A stretch of 45,514 nucleotides of DNA from Nitrosomonas eutropha (lineage in GTDB: Bacteria > Pseudomonadota > Gammaproteobacteria > Burkholderiales > Nitrosomonadaceae). The notes below the pieces were generated by a model. It made no database searches. It was not told the DNA's origin and worked only from the letters and a program-made list of their open reading frames with translations. Positions 28,252-37,033 of the stretch are shown piece by piece. The stretch is taken from NCBI RefSeq assembly GCF_003201195.1, contig NZ_QICQ01000024.1, positions 1 to 45,514 on the forward strand, read 5' to 3'. The translations under genes were made by a program, and so were the position numbers. Each line of letters begins with the position of its first letter. Position 1 is the first letter of the stretch.

Positions 28252-28710
28252 TTACTCCAGGCCGATCAATTCCACATCAAATATCAGTGCTGAATCGGGA
28301 GGGATAACACCTCCGGCGCCATGGGTACCGTATGCCATGGCGGAGGGGATAATCAAGGTACGTTTTCCACCAACTTTCATACCCAGTACTCCCTGATCCC
28401 ATCCTTTGATAACCCGTCCAGCACCAAGCAGGAATGAAAAGGGAGTGCCACGATCGTGAGAACTGTCAAATTTTATGCCTTTATGGTCTTCCGCAGTGGG
28501 ATCATACAACCAGCCTGTATAGTGCACATTGGCGGTTTTGCCAATATCGGCTTCTTCTCCAGTACCAACCTTGGTATCTATTTTTTCCAGTGTTGTTACA
28601 TCTGCAACATTTACGTAGTGTGGTGTCATGTGTTCCCCGGCAGCCTGGGCATTTATCGATAAAAATAGACATCCTGAAAGAACGATGCCCAATAGTTTTT
28701 TTACATTCAT
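28252..28710 (-). CDS. Secreted FKBP-type peptidyl-prolyl isomerase
   Basis: 152 residues with a signal peptide (MNVKKLLGIVLSGCLFLSINAQA). The FKBP domain has VHYTGWLYD, FDSSHDRGTPFSFLLGAGRVIKGWDQGVLGMKVGGKRTLIIP, AYG and the closing IFDVELIGLE. The order and spacing of active-site aromatic residues look intact. Role: proline isomerisation of periplasmic proteins. It appears to be transcribed alone. Confidence 0.93.
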   Translation of the reverse strand: MNVKKLLGIVLSGCLFLSINAQAAGEHMTPHYVNVADVTTLEKIDTKVGTGEEADIGKTANVHYTGWLYDPTAEDHKGIKFDSSHDRGTPFSFLLGAGRVIKGWDQGVLGMKVGGKRTLIIPSAMAYGTHGAGGVIPPDSALIFDVELIGLE

Positions 28711-28922
28711 TATTACCTCTAAAAAGTAGTATTCACAGCTTGGTAGATTGGATAATTCGAGATTTGCTGGTGGAATTTACCCGTTTCACAGCACCATTCC
28801 GAACAGCAGAAATAATAAAGCAATTTCCACTTGTCAGGTTTATTCTGAAAACGGGACAGGTAAAGCAGAGGTGGTTCGTATCATCTTCATGCATGTGGCG
28901 GTGACCGCCATACTGTGCAAAG

Positions 28923-30647
28923 TTATGAAAAAGTACCAGTTTTGCGTTGCTCGATAAGTGGTAAAAAATGCTCTGCTGAAAGTGGGGGAGTGAATAAGAA
29001 TCCCTGAACGTGATGACAGTTGGCTTGTTTCAGAAAATCGAGTTGTGTTTGTGATTGAACACCTTCTGCTCGTATTTGCATGCCGAGATTCCGGGCAAGC
29101 GCAATAATGGCTGTAATGATTACGGAGCTGTCAGATTTGCTGGCGATATCCTGAACGAGTGGTTGACCGATCTTGATGGTATCGATGGGCAGGCGCCGCA
29201 GATGGTTGAGAGATGAGTAGCCGGTGCCAAAATTATCCATCACGATTTTTACACCCATTTTCTTTAGTTCGTTCAAGATTCTGGTGCTTCCATCTATATC
29301 CTGCATTAATACAGATTCATTAATTTCTAGCTCCAGTTTTGAAGGGTCAAGCCCCGTCGCATGTAATGCTTCAGCAACGTGATTAATTAACTGGAGCTGA
29401 TCCAGTTCTATGGCAGAAAGGTTGACTGCAATGAAAGCGGGTTCAAGGCCGGCATCTTGCCAAGATTTGGCTTGTCTGCAAGCTTCATGTAATACCCATT
29501 TGCCTATTTTGACAATGGAGCCGGATTCAATAGCCAGAGGAACAAATTTATCTGGAGGAATGAGTCCGAGTTCCGGATGACGCCAGCGGACCAGTGCTTC
29601 GACTCCGATAATTTTTCCGGTCATGAGATCAATCACCGGTTGATAATGTAGAACGAGTTCTTTGTCATTAATGATTTTCTGCAATGATTGCTCAATCTTG
29701 ACCTTTTGTAACGAAGCTTCACCAATTTCCCGGGCATAGAATCTATAGGTATTAGGCCAGATTTTTCGGGTAAAAGATGATGCATTTTCGGCATTGGCCA
29801 GCAGCACCTCAATTTCCCTGCCATCGCGAGGATAGAGGCAGATTCCTATCGTCAGGGTGATATAAAATTCAAGATCATTAATGATAAAAGGTGTGGTGGC
29901 GAGCTTTAGCAACTGGTTTGCGAATATCTGTGCTTGGCTGGTGTTGGCCAGGCTGGTTTTGAGAAAAACAAAATTACCTCCTTCGGTGCGTGCCAGAATA
30001 CAGCTGTTGTCGGAGTAGATGGATAAACGGCTGGCGAATTGTTGTATTAGCTGATCATTGATGCTGTAGCCATATTTACTATTGATGCGTGACAAACGGT
30101 TGATATCGATGAAATAAATAGCAGCGATCATGCCATCAATCACAGCGTTGTTTGACAGCAGTGCAGCTGCTTTTTCACAAAACAGATTGTGTTTGGGCAG
30201 GCCGGTCAGTTCATCATAATAGGTCATACGGTAAATATGGCTATCGGCCTGACGTTTCCTGCGTTTCAGATCCATGAGCTCAAAACCTCGATTGATAGCC
30301 AGTATCAGCCGCGTCGAATGTCCTTTTGGTACACAGTCACTTGCCCCGTTGCGTAATGCCGAGAGTATTACTTGCTCATCTGTTATCGAGGTGTACAGAA
30401 TAAAGGGTGTCGTTTGGTGGCGGGTTTTAAGCAGATCCAGCACTTGCAAGGCATCAAATCCAGCCATTGAATATTCTGCAATGACTGCATCCCAGCTTGA
30501 TGTATCCAATGCCGCCCGGACGTCGGGTAAACTGTTTGCATGTTGGTAAATCAGCTGTTTTCCGTTACGACTAAAATCGGTACTTAGCTGATTTACATCA
30601 GCTTTGGAATGGCCGATGATTAAAAGTTTTAATTTTCCATATGACAT
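28923..30647 (-). CDS. REC-GGDEF-EAL protein with altered key residues in all three domains
   Basis: 574 residues. Residues 1-125 form a receiver domain in which the phospho-accepting Asp is replaced by Glu58 (VIAEYSMAGFD); Lys108 is kept. A GGDEF domain at about 140-305 has EGGNF at 222-226 in place of GGDEF, so cyclase activity is not expected. The EAL domain (about 315-570) keeps EAL (350-352), the Asn in AVNLS, Glu in ELEINES and Lys492. However, the metal pair DD is DN (471-472), KID is KIG (Gly494), and EGVE is EGVQ. It may therefore bind c-di-GMP without cutting it. No membrane helices and no partner kinase are seen nearby. Probably monocistronic. Confidence 0.9.
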   Translation of the reverse strand: MSYGKLKLLIIGHSKADVNQLSTDFSRNGKQLIYQHANSLPDVRAALDTSSWDAVIAEYSMAGFDALQVLDLLKTRHQTTPFILYTSITDEQVILSALRNGASDCVPKGHSTRLILAINRGFELMDLKRRKRQADSHIYRMTYYDELTGLPKHNLFCEKAAALLSNNAVIDGMIAAIYFIDINRLSRINSKYGYSINDQLIQQFASRLSIYSDNSCILARTEGGNFVFLKTSLANTSQAQIFANQLLKLATTPFIINDLEFYITLTIGICLYPRDGREIEVLLANAENASSFTRKIWPNTYRFYAREIGEASLQKVKIEQSLQKIINDKELVLHYQPVIDLMTGKIIGVEALVRWRHPELGLIPPDKFVPLAIESGSIVKIGKWVLHEACRQAKSWQDAGLEPAFIAVNLSAIELDQLQLINHVAEALHATGLDPSKLELEINESVLMQDIDGSTRILNELKKMGVKIVMDNFGTGYSSLNHLRRLPIDTIKIGQPLVQDIASKSDSSVIITAIIALARNLGMQIRAEGVQSQTQLDFLKQANCHHVQGFLFTPPLSAEHFLPLIEQRKTGTFS

Positions 30648-30742
30648 TTCAGATTCTTCCTGGTGTGATATCTTCCGGTATCGACCCGGACAGGAAAAAC
30701 TTGATTCTGTGGAAAGGGTGAAAAACCTGGTTTATGTGGTAA

Positions 30743-31465
30743 TCAATTCGTTGTGCGACGCAATTGTGCCAGGCGTGCTAGCTCGAAGTGTATGAAAGCC
30801 AGTGCGGTCAGAGTGGGTGCAAAAAAATTTAAAAATGGTATGAATTGTAGCAACCCTGTCAGAAAACCCAGACTCCAGCGTGCCGGTCGATTCATGGTTG
30901 ATAGCTTGTTTAGCTCGGAGTTGTCTGCATGGTCACACAGCGCATCATAGAAAAACAGCCGCTGATTCAAATAAGCTGCCGCCAGCAGAGGCCCCAGCAG
31001 GCCAATTCCGGTAAACCATAAAGGGATGGTTGCTATCCAGATTACGATAAAAATCGCGATGGCCAATAGGACATTGCGCAGGCTGCCGGTGATTGTTCCA
31101 CCCCGCATCGGAGCCAGATCAGGGTAGTAGCGTTTTGCTACAAAACTGACCAGAGCTGGCATGGTAAACAATGCGGTAATCACCAGGCTGGTTGTGATCG
31201 TTAATATCATGAAAATGATCAGGTTGATCACAGTCTCCACCCCGTCAGCGATCACCTGCAGATGTGAAGTTTCCAGCCAGTTCTGGAGCGTATCTACCGG
31301 GATGACAGTCAGCAGCCAGCCTGATAGTGGCGTCCAGAAAAACATCCCGATCAGCCACCAGAAAATAGCCGATACCAATATGGGCCAACTCCACAGCCAT
31401 AACATGCGTGGATTAAAAAGGTTAATTGAGGCTCTTGAAAGCGCGCTGAATAATCCAGACATCAA
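30743..31465 (-). CDS. EI24/CysZ-like inner-membrane protein
   Basis: 240 residues with four to five hydrophobic segments and the EI24-domain pattern FNPRMLWLWSWPILVSAIFWW near the start, LGPLLAAAYLNQRLFFYDALCDHAD, and a C-terminal FLTGLLQFIPFLNFFAPTLTALAFIH hairpin. CysZ proteins of this fold carry sulfate, but no sulfur genes are near, so the substrate is open. Two adjacent Met codons could be the start. Confidence 0.82.
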   Translation of the reverse strand: MMSGLFSALSRASINLFNPRMLWLWSWPILVSAIFWWLIGMFFWTPLSGWLLTVIPVDTLQNWLETSHLQVIADGVETVINLIIFMILTITTSLVITALFTMPALVSFVAKRYYPDLAPMRGGTITGSLRNVLLAIAIFIVIWIATIPLWFTGIGLLGPLLAAAYLNQRLFFYDALCDHADNSELNKLSTMNRPARWSLGFLTGLLQFIPFLNFFAPTLTALAFIHFELARLAQLRRTTN

Positions 31466-31627
31466 AAATCTCCCCGGTCAGACATTAAACTCTTGATTCA
31501 AAAAACGTACACCGCAGTTTCCAATTAAAATAGTGCGGGCCTTTTCTGTTTTCGTAAAAATGCCTGCCTATCATGTGCTTTTCCAGAGCGGCGTATACTT
31601 GAAACCTTTATTAAAGGATGCAGCCTA

Positions 31628-31690
31628 ATGGGCAATATAAGAGCTGTACACCTCAAAATAACTGTATCACGGATATATGAGGAGCAATGA
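31628..31690 (+). CDS. Possible 20-residue upstream leader ORF
   Basis: ATG 31628 follows AAAGGATG at a workable distance. It encodes a short peptide (MGNIRAVHLKITVSRIYEEQ) and stops at TGA 31688-31690, directly abutting the GTG start of the next gene. The ribosome site of that gene (GAGG) lies inside this leader, so translation could be coupled. It is short and unproven. Confidence 0.3.
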   Translation: MGNIRAVHLKITVSRIYEEQ

Positions 31691-32212
31691 GTGAAAAAGG
31701 TCGATTGGCTTTATCTGTCTCTGATTTTAACCGGAATAACAATGAGTGACGTTTCATGGAGTTATAGCCATGGCCATAACCATAGTAGATATTCTCATGG
31801 ACATCGTCATTATTCGAGTCGGCCTAATTTTTCTCTGGGTGTCGGCTTGGCTGGCTCATTCGGGTCTTATGGCCATTTTAGCTATCCTGGCCGGAATATC
31901 GGGATTTATGGGAACTTTGTCTACGGGCGGCATTATTATCCCTATTACCGGCAACCTTACTACCGTCCCTACGATTACCTGGACAACCGCTTTTACTGGC
32001 CCGCTTATCCTCCCGTCGTATACCCTCCGGTTGTGATTGTGCCGCCTGATCCACCTATTTATATCCAGCAGCAACAGCCTGTCCGGCCGCCACCCCCTGA
32101 ATCAGCCGTGACGAATTACTGGTATTATTGCGAGAACCCCGCCGGCTATTATCCGGAAGTGGAACGCTGCCCGGGTGGATGGATAAAAGTTCCTCCCAGA
32201 CCTGCCCAATAA
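31691..32212 (+). CDS. Secreted His/Tyr/Pro-rich protein of unknown function
   Basis: 173 residues from a GTG start behind GAGGAG. A signal peptide is likely (MKKVDWLYLSLILTG...VSWS). The mature part opens with a His-rich stretch (HGHNHSRYSHGHRHYSS), then Gly/Tyr-rich sequence (YYPYYRQPYYRPYDY), a Pro-rich linker and a C-terminal motif YWYYCENPAGYYPEVERCPGGW with two Cys. I recall this ending in many exported proteobacterial proteins of unknown function. The His-rich part may bind metal. It lies 14 bases before the lipoprotein gene. Confidence 0.75.
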   Translation: MKKVDWLYLSLILTGITMSDVSWSYSHGHNHSRYSHGHRHYSSRPNFSLGVGLAGSFGSYGHFSYPGRNIGIYGNFVYGRHYYPYYRQPYYRPYDYLDNRFYWPAYPPVVYPPVVIVPPDPPIYIQQQQPVRPPPPESAVTNYWYYCENPAGYYPEVERCPGGWIKVPPRPAQ

Positions 32213-32226
32213 TACAGGAGCATACA

Positions 32227-32775
32227 ATGCGTTACTTCTCCAGATTAATTGTTTTTCCAGTTGCGATTCTTCTTGTGGCCTGTGTGAATGTACCAACCGG
32301 ACCAAGTGTCATGATATTACCGGGTAATGGTAAAAGTTTTGATCAGTTTCGCAGTGATGATTATTTGTGTCGACAGTTTGCCAGCCAGCAAACCGATTTC
32401 CAGACACCCAGGAGTTCAGCGGCATCCAGCGGCATGGAAAGCGCTGCTGTTGGTGCGGCGCTAGGAGCTGCTGCGGGAGCGGCGTTTGGTGGTGGGCGTG
32501 GTGCTGCTGTTGGTGCGGGAGCAGGTCTGCTGGGAGGCGGACTGGTAGGCAGTGGTACTGCGCAGTCGTCTGGTTCTATTAGTCAGGAGCGTTATGATAT
32601 TGCCTACATCCAGTGCATGTATGCCAATGGTCATCGTGTCCCGGTTTCTGCCGGGCTGATTGAAGGATCGGGCGGGAATGTAAACCAGGGAACTTATTCC
32701 TATCCACCTGCTGCTCCGGGCAGATATATTCCTCCACCGCCGTCGGGTTATCCGCCATCACCGCCACCATATTGA
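32227..32775 (+). CDS. Glycine-zipper lipoprotein
   Basis: 182 residues from ATG 32227, which has an AGGAG-type site; the longer frame from 32128 overlaps the previous gene and is not used. The N-terminus is a lipoprotein signal with the lipobox LLVAC. Residues about 75-115 are a glycine zipper (VGAALGAAAGAAFGGGRGAA...), a membrane-active helix type. The C-terminus is Pro-rich (PPPPSGYPPSPPPY). It is probably an outer-membrane-associated lipoprotein. Function unknown. Likely co-transcribed with the gene before it. Confidence 0.8.
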   Translation: MRYFSRLIVFPVAILLVACVNVPTGPSVMILPGNGKSFDQFRSDDYLCRQFASQQTDFQTPRSSAASSGMESAAVGAALGAAAGAAFGGGRGAAVGAGAGLLGGGLVGSGTAQSSGSISQERYDIAYIQCMYANGHRVPVSAGLIEGSGGNVNQGTYSYPPAAPGRYIPPPPSGYPPSPPPY

Positions 32776-32944
32776 TACACTTGCATCAGTAAGCCATGCG
32801 AATACATTTCATTGATTTTATGTGTTAAAATAAAAACTTGGAATGCCTGTAAGCAGTTCTAAATGCCGTATGGTTTCGAACAGGGACCAGGATATTTCCG
32901 TTTTGAGAATGTCGTTTTAATGAATCTTAGTTAAGGAGAAACAC

Positions 32945-33181
32945 ATGGCATCAAAAGCTATTTTCTATCATGCCGGTTGTCCTGTCTGTGTGTCTGCTGA
33001 ACAGGCTGTCGCCAATGCTATTGATCCTTCAAAATATACAGTTGAAAATGTACACTTGGGTACGGATAAATCACGTATCGGTGAAGCTGAAGCAGCTGGA
33101 GTAAAATCAGTTCCAGCGCTTGTAATCGACGGAGCGGCATTCCATATCAATTTTGGTGCCGGTATTGATGATCTGAAATAA
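32945..33181 (+). CDS. Small thioredoxin/glutaredoxin-like protein (CPVC)
   Basis: 78 residues with an AAGGAGAAA ribosome site 4 bases before the ATG. The start FYHAGCPVC has a redox CxxC motif, and VKSVPALVIDG has the cis-proline of the thioredoxin fold. It has no signal peptide, so it acts in the cytoplasm. Its size is like NrdH or glutaredoxin, but the CPVC pair and the rest do not settle a subfamily. It ends 53 bases before a strong terminator. Confidence 0.8.
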   Translation: MASKAIFYHAGCPVCVSAEQAVANAIDPSKYTVENVHLGTDKSRIGEAEAAGVKSVPALVIDGAAFHINFGAGIDDLK

Positions 33182-33198
33182 CAATAATAATTAATTTC

Positions 33199-33229
33199 TG
33201 CAAGCAGTAACTCAAGTTAGCTGCTTGCA
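33199..33229. repeat. 9-bp stem-loop before the terminator
   Basis: TGCAAGCAG and CTGCTTGCA are exact inverse copies with a 13-base loop, just after the small thioredoxin gene. It lies directly ahead of the terminator hairpin and may stabilise the transcript end. Confidence 0.55.
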
Positions 33230-33234
33230 TTCTG

Positions 33235-33270
33235 AAGGGGCCTTTTCTCTAAGGCCCCTTTTTAATTTTT
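33235..33270 (+). terminator. Rho-independent terminator after the thioredoxin-like gene
   Basis: A perfect 10-bp stem (AAGGGGCCTT with AAGGCCCCTT) and a 6-base loop TTCTCT are followed by a T-rich run. It also lies at the 3' end of rsmB on the other strand, so it may stop both converging transcripts. Confidence 0.85.
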
Positions 33271-34536
33271 GGGCTCCATTCTGGAGTGTTCCAGAACAGC
33301 AGCAAAGAAGCCGTCAGTATTGTGGTATAACGGCGAGAGCTGTAAAAATTCACCTGTATCAGGCAAGTTGATTTTTTGTTGTGCAAGCAGCTCTCCACAA
33401 TTAAGTATGGAAAATTGTGGATGATCTGCTAAAAAGCGTTCAATTACCTGCTGATTCTCTTCTGGCAACAGACTGCAGGTTGCATAAACTAGACGCCCTC
33501 CCGGTTTCAGCAATTTTGCGGCGGCCGTAAGAATGGCTATTTGTTTTTTCTGCAGCTCGTTGATACTTTCCGGACTTTGTCGCCACTTTAAGTCAGGGTT
33601 ACGGCGTAAAGTGCCTAGCCCGCTGCAGGGGGCATCGACTAATACCCGGTCAATTTTTCCCGCTAATCGTTTCAGCTTGATATCTTTTTCGCTATCAATG
33701 TGTTGCGGGTGAACGTTCGATAATCCAGAGCGTTTGAGCCTGGGTTTGAGGTTGTTGAGCCGCTTTTCAGAAATATCAAAAGCATACAGGCGCCCGCGAG
33801 AATGCATCAATGCGCCGAGCAGCAATGTTTTACCTCCCGCGCCGGCACAAAAGTCTACTACCATCTCGCCTCGCTTGGGTGCCAGCAGAAAACCGAGAAT
33901 TTGGCTGCCTTCATCCTGCACTTCAATTTTTCCGGAAAGGAACAATGCGTTCCGGTTGATTGCTGGATTGCCAGTGAGGCGGATACCAACGGGAGAAAAG
34001 GGCGTGGACTGAGCTTCAATTCCTTCCTGTTTCAGTACAGCAATTACTTCTTCACGTTTTGCAAGTAGGCTGTTGACACGTATATCCAATGGAGCGGGTT
34101 GTTGCAAAACTTGGCCAAGACGCAAAATATCTTCATCCGACCAGGATTGCTGCAATTTTCCTACCAGCCATTCCGGGAACTCTGCCCGTATGAACTGTGG
34201 TTGTTCCTCCAGTTTTACCGCTTTGATTTGTTGGATCCATTTGGATTCCACCTCCCGGATGAGTGGGGTTAATTCCCGTAGATTCATACCTTGGAATCTG
34301 GCCAGATAGGCTAATACCAGTTCACGAGCAGTTGCTTTTCCGGTCAGTACTTCCAGGAAAAATCGATGTCTCAGGATTCCAAAGACAGTTTCTGCAATCA
34401 TGCTCCGGCCATTTTGTCCCAGCTGCGGATAATCCCGGAAAAATTGTCGCAGTAGCACATCTGCCGGGGCTTGTAGAGGTAACACCTTGCGTACGGCGAT
34501 AATCAGCAGATTCAGTCGTTCGGGGGTCAGGCGCAT
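33262..34536 (-). CDS. rsmB: 16S rRNA m5C methyltransferase RsmB
   Basis: 424 residues. A NusB-like N-terminal domain (about 1-130) is followed by the SAM-dependent methyltransferase. Marks are DFCAGAGGKT at 228-237, the motif DAPCSGLGT with Cys304, and YATCSLLPEE with Cys354; the two cysteines are the catalytic pair of m5C RNA methylases. RsmB methylates C967 of 16S rRNA. The next gene upstream on the strand is the DUF3108 protein, 16 bases away. Confidence 0.93.
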   Translation of the reverse strand: MRLTPERLNLLIIAVRKVLPLQAPADVLLRQFFRDYPQLGQNGRSMIAETVFGILRHRFFLEVLTGKATARELVLAYLARFQGMNLRELTPLIREVESKWIQQIKAVKLEEQPQFIRAEFPEWLVGKLQQSWSDEDILRLGQVLQQPAPLDIRVNSLLAKREEVIAVLKQEGIEAQSTPFSPVGIRLTGNPAINRNALFLSGKIEVQDEGSQILGFLLAPKRGEMVVDFCAGAGGKTLLLGALMHSRGRLYAFDISEKRLNNLKPRLKRSGLSNVHPQHIDSEKDIKLKRLAGKIDRVLVDAPCSGLGTLRRNPDLKWRQSPESINELQKKQIAILTAAAKLLKPGGRLVYATCSLLPEENQQVIERFLADHPQFSILNCGELLAQQKINLPDTGEFLQLSPLYHNTDGFFAAVLEHSRMEPKN

Positions 34537-34552
34537 AAGCAGTTTAAATGGG

Positions 34553-35275
34553 TCATTGTGTGGAACTTGCTGAAGACTTGTAGTCTATTTTAGTAACTAG
34601 CTGGTCTACTTCCATCCCGCTTTTTTCTGTCGAAATAATACGTACTGGCAGCATATGATGATCCGTTGCCAGCCAGATTTTCTTGCGGAACGCATCACCT
34701 GGCTCTTGTTGTTTCGTAAGTACGGTCGTGGCCAGTTTTCCCATTGGCGTATCCAGTGTTTCATGGGTAACAGCATAGCGAACCGGGCGCAGAACGCGGT
34801 AATCGGTTTCGTATATGGTCAGCGTCTGTTTGGGAGGGGCGGTGAAAATGAAGTGATAAGCAAAACTTAATTCATCCAGTGTTCCTTTTGGCAGATTCTC
34901 TATCATCTCACGGCCTTTACGGCGATAAATGATGCGCTCCTTGCTCCAGTCAAATTCAACCGTGCGTGCAGGTTTTCCGCCACGTTGGTCTGAAAAGTGT
35001 AGAGGCTTCATTCCTTCATCCGGAATAATCATGCCCTCGCTGTGGCGAAGAATGCTGCCACGTTTGATCAGTTTAAGAAATCCGCTGGCTGAAATTTCGC
35101 TGCTAAGGGTGTAATGCTGAGCTCCGTTTTGGTTTTGTATAAGCAGAGTTTCATGTGCTTTGCCCTGACCAATAAGACCGTTGAGTACATAGTCGATATC
35201 AATACGTTCAGGCAAATCAGCAGCGCAAGTGATACTGCTTATCCAGAACAGGATTATGGGTAATAAAAATTTCAT
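34553..35275 (-). CDS. DUF3108 periplasmic protein
   Basis: 240 residues with a signal peptide (MKFLLPIILFWISSITCAAD). The body matches the DUF3108 pattern: IDYVLNGLIGQGKAHETL, FDWSKERIIYRR, LPKGTLDELSFAYHF and TKIDYK at the end. Function unknown. It starts within the purN stop (4-base overlap), and this purM-purN-DUF3108 arrangement is common in betaproteobacteria. Confidence 0.85.
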   Translation of the reverse strand: MKFLLPIILFWISSITCAADLPERIDIDYVLNGLIGQGKAHETLLIQNQNGAQHYTLSSEISASGFLKLIKRGSILRHSEGMIIPDEGMKPLHFSDQRGGKPARTVEFDWSKERIIYRRKGREMIENLPKGTLDELSFAYHFIFTAPPKQTLTIYETDYRVLRPVRYAVTHETLDTPMGKLATTVLTKQQEPGDAFRKKIWLATDHHMLPVRIISTEKSGMEVDQLVTKIDYKSSASSTQ

Positions 35276-35904
35276 GACGTGATCCCGGGAGAATATAGAA
35301 CTTTCTGACTATCACAGGCCATTCCAGTTTCAACATGATTTTCTGTCAAGGTCAATTGTCCCTGCAGAAACCAGTTTGCTGCTTGCGGATAAATGCGGTG
35401 TTCCTGCGTCAGCACTCTCGCCGCCAGTGTTGCTGGCGTATCATCAGCTAGTACCGGTATGGCGGCTTGGATAATGATGGGGCCATGATCCAGTTGCGAG
35501 GTGACGAAATGAACTGTGCAACCATGAATTTTGACTCCTTCCTGCAGAGCTCGTGTATGGGTATCCAGTCCGGGGAATGCTGGCAACAGAGAGGGGTGAA
35601 TATTAATCAGCCTGCCCTGGTAATGGTCAACAAATGTTTCTGACAGGATACGCATGAAGCCGGCGAGCGCAACCAGGTGAGGCTGGTATGAATCAATGAT
35701 TTCCGCCAGAGCATTATCAAAAGTTTTCCGATCAGGGAAAGCATGATGATCAATCGCATGGGCTGGAATACCGTGTTCGCGGGCAAACGCCAATCCTTCT
35801 GCTGTCGGATTATTGCTGATTACTGCTGCAACTGGTAGCCCGGCCTTCAGTAACGCTTGCATATTGCTACCGCGACCGGAAATAAGGATCACCATTGATT
35901 TCAT
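35272..35904 (-). CDS. purN: Phosphoribosylglycinamide formyltransferase PurN
   Basis: 210 residues. It transfers formyl from 10-formyl-THF to GAR in purine synthesis. Marks are ILISGRGSNMQALL, the catalytic block LVALAGFMRILSETFVDHYQGRLINIHPSLLPAFPGLDTHTRAL with Asn-His-Asp residues, and GCTVHFVTSQLDHGPII. It lies 11 bases after purM and overlaps the DUF3108 gene. Confidence 0.96.
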   Translation of the reverse strand: MKSMVILISGRGSNMQALLKAGLPVAAVISNNPTAEGLAFAREHGIPAHAIDHHAFPDRKTFDNALAEIIDSYQPHLVALAGFMRILSETFVDHYQGRLINIHPSLLPAFPGLDTHTRALQEGVKIHGCTVHFVTSQLDHGPIIIQAAIPVLADDTPATLAARVLTQEHRIYPQAANWFLQGQLTLTENHVETGMACDSQKVLYSPGITS

Positions 35905-35915
35905 GATCCTTTCCT

Positions 35916-36974
35916 TCAGGTAATGACGATAGATGGCGTTCCAGGTTTACGCGATTTGATATCACCGATTTGCCACACGGTTTCACCACCGCTGCGCAGG
36001 ATATTAGTGGCAGTCAAAGCATGCTCCGGTGCTACGATTACAATCATGCCAATTCCACAATTAAAAACATGCAGCATTTCCTCGTCCGTGACATTGCCAT
36101 GTTGTTGCAGCCAGTCAAACAGGGGAGGGCGCACCCAGGCACTCTGGTCGATATGGGCCATGACGCTATCTGGCAAGATACGTGGAATATTCTCAAGCAG
36201 CCCACCACCGGTAATATGCGCCAATCCTTTGACGGGCAATTCTGCCAGCAATGCCAGTATTGATTTCACATAAATTCGAGTCGGTGCCAGGAGCGCATCT
36301 ACGAGCCAGGTTTCATCAAGCCCAGTATCAGGTTGCCCTGCATGACGATCAAGTATTTTGCGGATCAGTGAAAATCCATTGGAATGCGGCCCGCTTGAGG
36401 CGATCCCCAGCACAAGATCGTTTTCTCGGATGCTGGAACCATCGATGATCTGATCTTTTTCCACTACACCTACAGCAAAACCAGCCAAATCATATTCGCC
36501 TTCCGGGTACATGCCAGGCATCTCTGCTGTTTCCCCTCCAATCAGCGCACAGCCGGCTTGCTCACAGCCGTGCGCAATGCCTTGAATCACCTGTGCAGCA
36601 GTTTCTACATCCAGTTTGCCACAGGCAAAATAATCCAGAAAGAATAGTGGTTCAGCACCTTGTACCAGAATATCGTTCACACTCATGGCAACCAGATCAA
36701 TGCCAATAGTTGCATGTCGTGCATACTGGAATGCCAGCTTGAGTTTGGTGCCGACTCCATCCGTTCCGGATACCAGTACCGGTTGTCGATATTTTCCAGG
36801 GACTTCGAACAATGCGCCAAATCCACCGATCCCTCCCAGCGCTTCCGGGCGTAGGGTGCGCTGTGCAAAAGGTTTGATTATCTCCACCAGGCGGTTTCCC
36901 GCATCGATATCAACACCGGATGTGCGGTAGGAAATATGGTTTTTGTCAGGATCTGTAGAATTGGATACGGTCAA
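35916..36974 (-). CDS. purM: Phosphoribosylformylglycinamidine cyclo-ligase PurM
   Basis: 352 residues, full length. It closes the imidazole ring to make AIR. Marks are [71 protein letters not shown] and [22 protein letters not shown]. It is the first gene of the purM-purN-DUF3108-rsmB set and diverges from the PerM-type gene with only 59 bases between them, so the promoters overlap or are shared. Confidence 0.96.
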
Positions 36975-37033
36975 GTTGAGTTCTCGCAGTATTAAGACTA
37001 GAGTGCAGCCTTTGAGGCATGATTTTACCGTAA

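Noticed and set aside
28893..28911. Small GC-rich hairpin (TGGCGG-TGA-CCGCCA) just past the REC-GGDEF-EAL stop
   Set aside because: The stem is only 6 bp and no T run follows on the minus strand, so a terminator call is not supported.
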